From: Triops longicaudatus
Taxonomy: Eukaryota; Arthropoda; Branchiopoda; Notostraca; Triopsidae
Direction: 5' to 3'
Assembly: GCA_022885665.1 (NCBI GenBank)
Contig: JAGQDJ010000202.1
Coordinates: 1,426,001 to 1,490,000 of the forward strand
DNA length: 64,000 bases
Part shown: one piece after another, positions 61,204 through 64,000 of the stretch
Numbering within the stretch: position 1 is the stretch's first letter
Layout: each line of letters begins with the position of its first letter
The notes under the pieces: generated by a model
What the model was told of the DNA's origin: nothing
Database searches by the model: none
What the model saw: only the letters and a program-made list of their open reading frames with translations
Translations under genes and position numbers: made by a program

Positions 61204-62252
61204 CTTTAAAAAATGAGTACCTATTTGCCCCGTCCTCACAAAAGTGGTTGTGGTTAACTTCAAAGAAGTTCTGTCGAACAAAAGTTTTGCGTAGAGAATT
61301 TTCTTTTGTGCAATACACTCCTTTTGATAACACGAGCTTGGAGGTGGTTTTTTTTCTTTACTGGTTATTTCAATTTTTATTTTTATTTTTTTTTCCTGAC
61401 GGAAGCTCCTAAATTATACTAAAAATATTAACAAATATATTTGCACAGAAATACAACTACAGTTATAGGAGCTCAAAATTAAGTTATCGGAATCGACTTC
61501 CAATTCTGCTTTCATCTACTGTACAAATAGATGCAGTACTTCCAATTTTCTGCAGCTTGTGCGCCTAATGTGAACTCCAAAAGTAATCCATGTGGGGAGT
61601 TTTGAAAACATCGTCTGCGTCAATCGTATCGGAAGATTTATTAGGTCTCGCTCAGTTACGTTTAAGACTTGCCTTATCGTTTCACGTCATTTTTTCGATG
61701 AGATCCCCATTGGGAAGAGCAGGTAGCAAGGGTTTAGCCGGCTTTGTTGCGTTTTCTATGTTTTGTAACGTCAATATTGTCAGGTAACAAATCAATAACA
61801 CCGATGCTATTCATTACTCAAAGACAAAAGACGAAGAGATTAAAGTGTCATTTCTTGTTTGATGTGAGGGATTATCTTGACAAGGTCGGCTCTACAAACA
61901 CGGTATTCGGTTGTAAGGGATTACTTAATCCAATATTTACAGCACTCATAATGCTAAAAATATTCTACTCACTTCAGTCTTATACCCAGCCTTATCTTTC
62001 TACCAAGAAAACTTCCCATTAAAATGTAAGAAATTAACGATCGCATTTACTTTGTTCAGCCTACCGTAGTTCCATTGCAGCTCTTCATTTCAGATCAGGT
62101 CGAAGTATTTTCTTCTCGTGCTACTTATAGCGAGGTCCGTAATGAATTTAACCGTCGTCGTTGTCGAAGTGTGCAGCACTCACAATGTTTTATGTCAGTA
62201 GTTTCAGTACCTGTCAAAAATATTGTTACCACGCATTATCAGAATCTTATCT
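61204..62252. other. Intergenic between converging genes
   Basis: 3' flanks of the GALNT gene and of the Kir-like gene. Short frames at 61590-62311 have no recognisable similarity or splice context. Nothing called. Confidence 0.5.
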
Positions 62253-63429
62253 TTATTTACTTTGAAGTGTTTGTGCTGATTGAGAATCTAAGTCTTTGGC
62301 ACTGTAGCTAAGTAAGGAAGCTGATTCAGAGGGTTCAACCTTGTCAAACTCCGTAAAATCTACGAAGATCTTTTGTTCACGATCCCGGAACTTGAACAAA
62401 GGTGCAAAGTGGTAGCCCAATTTCACTTCGTGAGGTAAATAGGAAGTGCGAGCTTCCACAATCCGACCAATATTTTCCACCTCACCTTCCAACACAGCTA
62501 CGATTTCGAAAGACCTTTTTATAACATCACTAGGCTTCATGGTGTAAAAGGGCGAGCGATCATCAATGTGATGGGTAACTGTAACGGGCCATAAGAAAAG
62601 CATGCCGTCTTCGCCGGCACTGTTCACTGTCACGGAGAGAGACTCAACTTGCATCCCCTCAGCTTTGGAATCTTCATTGCCATGCCAAATGACGTATGCA
62701 TGCACCTGAACCGCCAGAACATTGGACTTTCGCACGTTTCCTACCCGGAAGGCCAAGGCCAGCTTATTTTCCTTCTCGTCAAGCATAATCACCGCTTTCT
62801 CGCTGAACAGCACGGTTAAGTTCCTGCGATGGGGCTCGATAAGTTTGGCGAAGACCAGCCCTACTAAAAAGCCTTCGACAATCATTCCCGCCAGCACTTG
62901 AACTCCCAGCAAGATTATTCCCTCTAAACAATCTTCATTCGGATACCAATCACCTCCTCCTATAGTTGTCAAAGTTTCGAGGCTGAAGAGAAAGCAGGAA
63001 GCGAATCCCGTAATAGCTTCGACGCAAGGCCTCCAAGTCGTTCCATTACTTTCCCCAAGCCCTTATATATACATGAACTCTCGTTAGAAAGTGCTTGAAC
63101 GAAGCAAAATTACAATACTACTATGTGATTGCATAGTATTAGAATACACTATCATTCAGTCAGTAACCAGAAGGCATATGCTCATTACTTGAAAGGTAGT
63201 CAGGGTCTAGTAAATCCAAATCCCCACGGAAATACGCCACCATGTACCACAAGAGCGCGAAGAACAGCCAGCAAATGACAAAGCCCACGCTAAAGGCTAA
63301 AATTAAGGTAGACAAACTCAGCTCCATCAAAGCAACATACACTTCGGACCAGGATCGCGGTTGGACCTTTGGTGTATTTAAACGTTTCACGTTACACGTT
63401 CCATCTTTGAAAACCGCGCGTTTGACCAT
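62253..63429 (-). CDS. Irk: Inward-rectifier K+ channel (Kir)-like protein with altered filter
   Basis: Exons 63429-63189 and 63061-62253 (1,050 nt, 349 residues from the first ATG; the frame is open further upstream to about 63540 without an ATG, so a 5' exon is possible). Family landmarks are in order: FKDGTCNV before the slide helix, TM1 (LILAFSVGFVICWLFFALLWY), FRGDL, PCVEAITGF, the pore helix FLFSLETLTTI, TM2 (GVQVLAGMIVEGFLVGLVFAKL) and a full cytosolic domain (AFRVGNVRKS, LFLWPVTVTHHID, ARTSYLPHEV). The filter reads TIGGG instead of TIG(Y/F)G, and the extracellular Cys just after the filter, which forms the invariant disulfide in Kir channels, is replaced. The TM2 rectification site carries Glu (MIVEGF). 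K+ selectivity is therefore doubtful although the fold is complete. Confidence 0.85.
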
Positions 63430-64000
63430 CTTGGAAGAAACTGACCCAGGAAAATAGAAATGGTACACAGAAGTTTCAAAGTCAATAAGTTTCTTATCAC
63501 GTTCCACAGATAGCGATTGTATGTAAATATTACGCTAGCAGATGCTTCTCTTAGTTTAATTCAGGCAAGGCACACTTTATTCCAGTAAAAGTGCTGCTGA
63601 TGAAATCGAACTTTGAAATACTCCCTATTGTTTCCAGAAAAATAACAACTTTTCAAACATCTTGGTCAGGCTGATAAAAAAATCACCATTGGCTTAAAAG
63701 ATTCTCAAACACGCAATAAATAATTAAACAAATCTATTCTCAATACGTAAATATAAATCGCGAAAGAACATTCAGGGACACGTATTCGAGGGTTTCAGCC
63801 TACAAGGCCACGATACAAGTCAATAAGGCATTAAAATATTCGAGTCAGCCAAGTCCGCTTTTTTATATAGGGAAACGCCAAGGTGTTATACTTGGCGTTA
63901 TTATGTCCTTCAACAACATAACAGGCATTTATCAATTTTTTCATAATTAAAAGAACATCTCTCGCATTCAGAAAAACCGGGGTTGTAATAAGGCACTTGG
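63430..64000. other. 5' flank of the Kir-like gene, nothing else recognised
   Basis: Holds the open extension of the Kir-like frame up to about 63540 and then AT-rich sequence. A short inverted repeat, CCAAGTATAACACC-like sequence around 63880-63900 (AAGGTGTTATACTTGGCG), could form a hairpin but has no clear role. Confidence 0.35.

Overview
This is nuclear DNA from an animal with a compact genome. Most introns are 50-130 bp, genes sit a few hundred bases apart, and all protein genes use GT-AG splicing. A chitin-binding (Rebers-Riddiford) cuticular protein gene with a TATA box and a TCAGT-type initiator points to an arthropod. Two CLCA genes, a family that to my knowledge is missing from Drosophila-like insects, make a crustacean or other non-insect arthropod more likely. 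The species is not determined.

Layout. 1-13.5 kb: two tandem minus-strand CLCA genes (metalloprotease/VWA proteins). The first is cut by the window edge; its intron 2 holds a pogo/Tigger-type transposase gene with an open, spliceable reading frame. The second has a 735-bp hAT-type non-autonomous element in an intron. 13.5-22.9 kb: repeat-rich DNA with two tRNA-derived SINE copies, a cuticular protein gene, a 163-bp tandem repeat, an unrecognised secreted cysteine-rich protein gene and another hAT-type MITE. 22.9-29 kb: three tandem intronless type II membrane glycosyltransferases with a DxD motif. 29.8-48.5 kb: two divergently oriented TRPM channel genes flanking about 5 kb of mostly silent DNA.

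49-64 kb is a dense block of housekeeping-type genes: SMARCC/Moira (minus), a LEPROT/Vps55-type membrane protein (minus), LSM6 (plus), an ANKRA2/RFXANK-type ankyrin protein (minus), a GalNAc-transferase (plus) and an inward-rectifier K+ channel-like protein (minus). LEPROT/LSM6 and ankyrin/GALNT are head-to-head pairs that may share promoters.

The two most unusual observations are in this last block. The LEPROT-like gene appears to need a single-nucleotide exon to restore frame and the family's N-terminal residues. The Kir-like channel has Gly-Gly-Gly where the K+ selectivity filter should read Gly-Tyr-Gly. I found no CRISPR array, operon or other prokaryotic system. Exon boundaries come from reading splice sites by eye, supported where possible by reading-frame arithmetic and paralog comparison; 5' ends of the TRPM, Kir and CLCA transcripts are the least certain.
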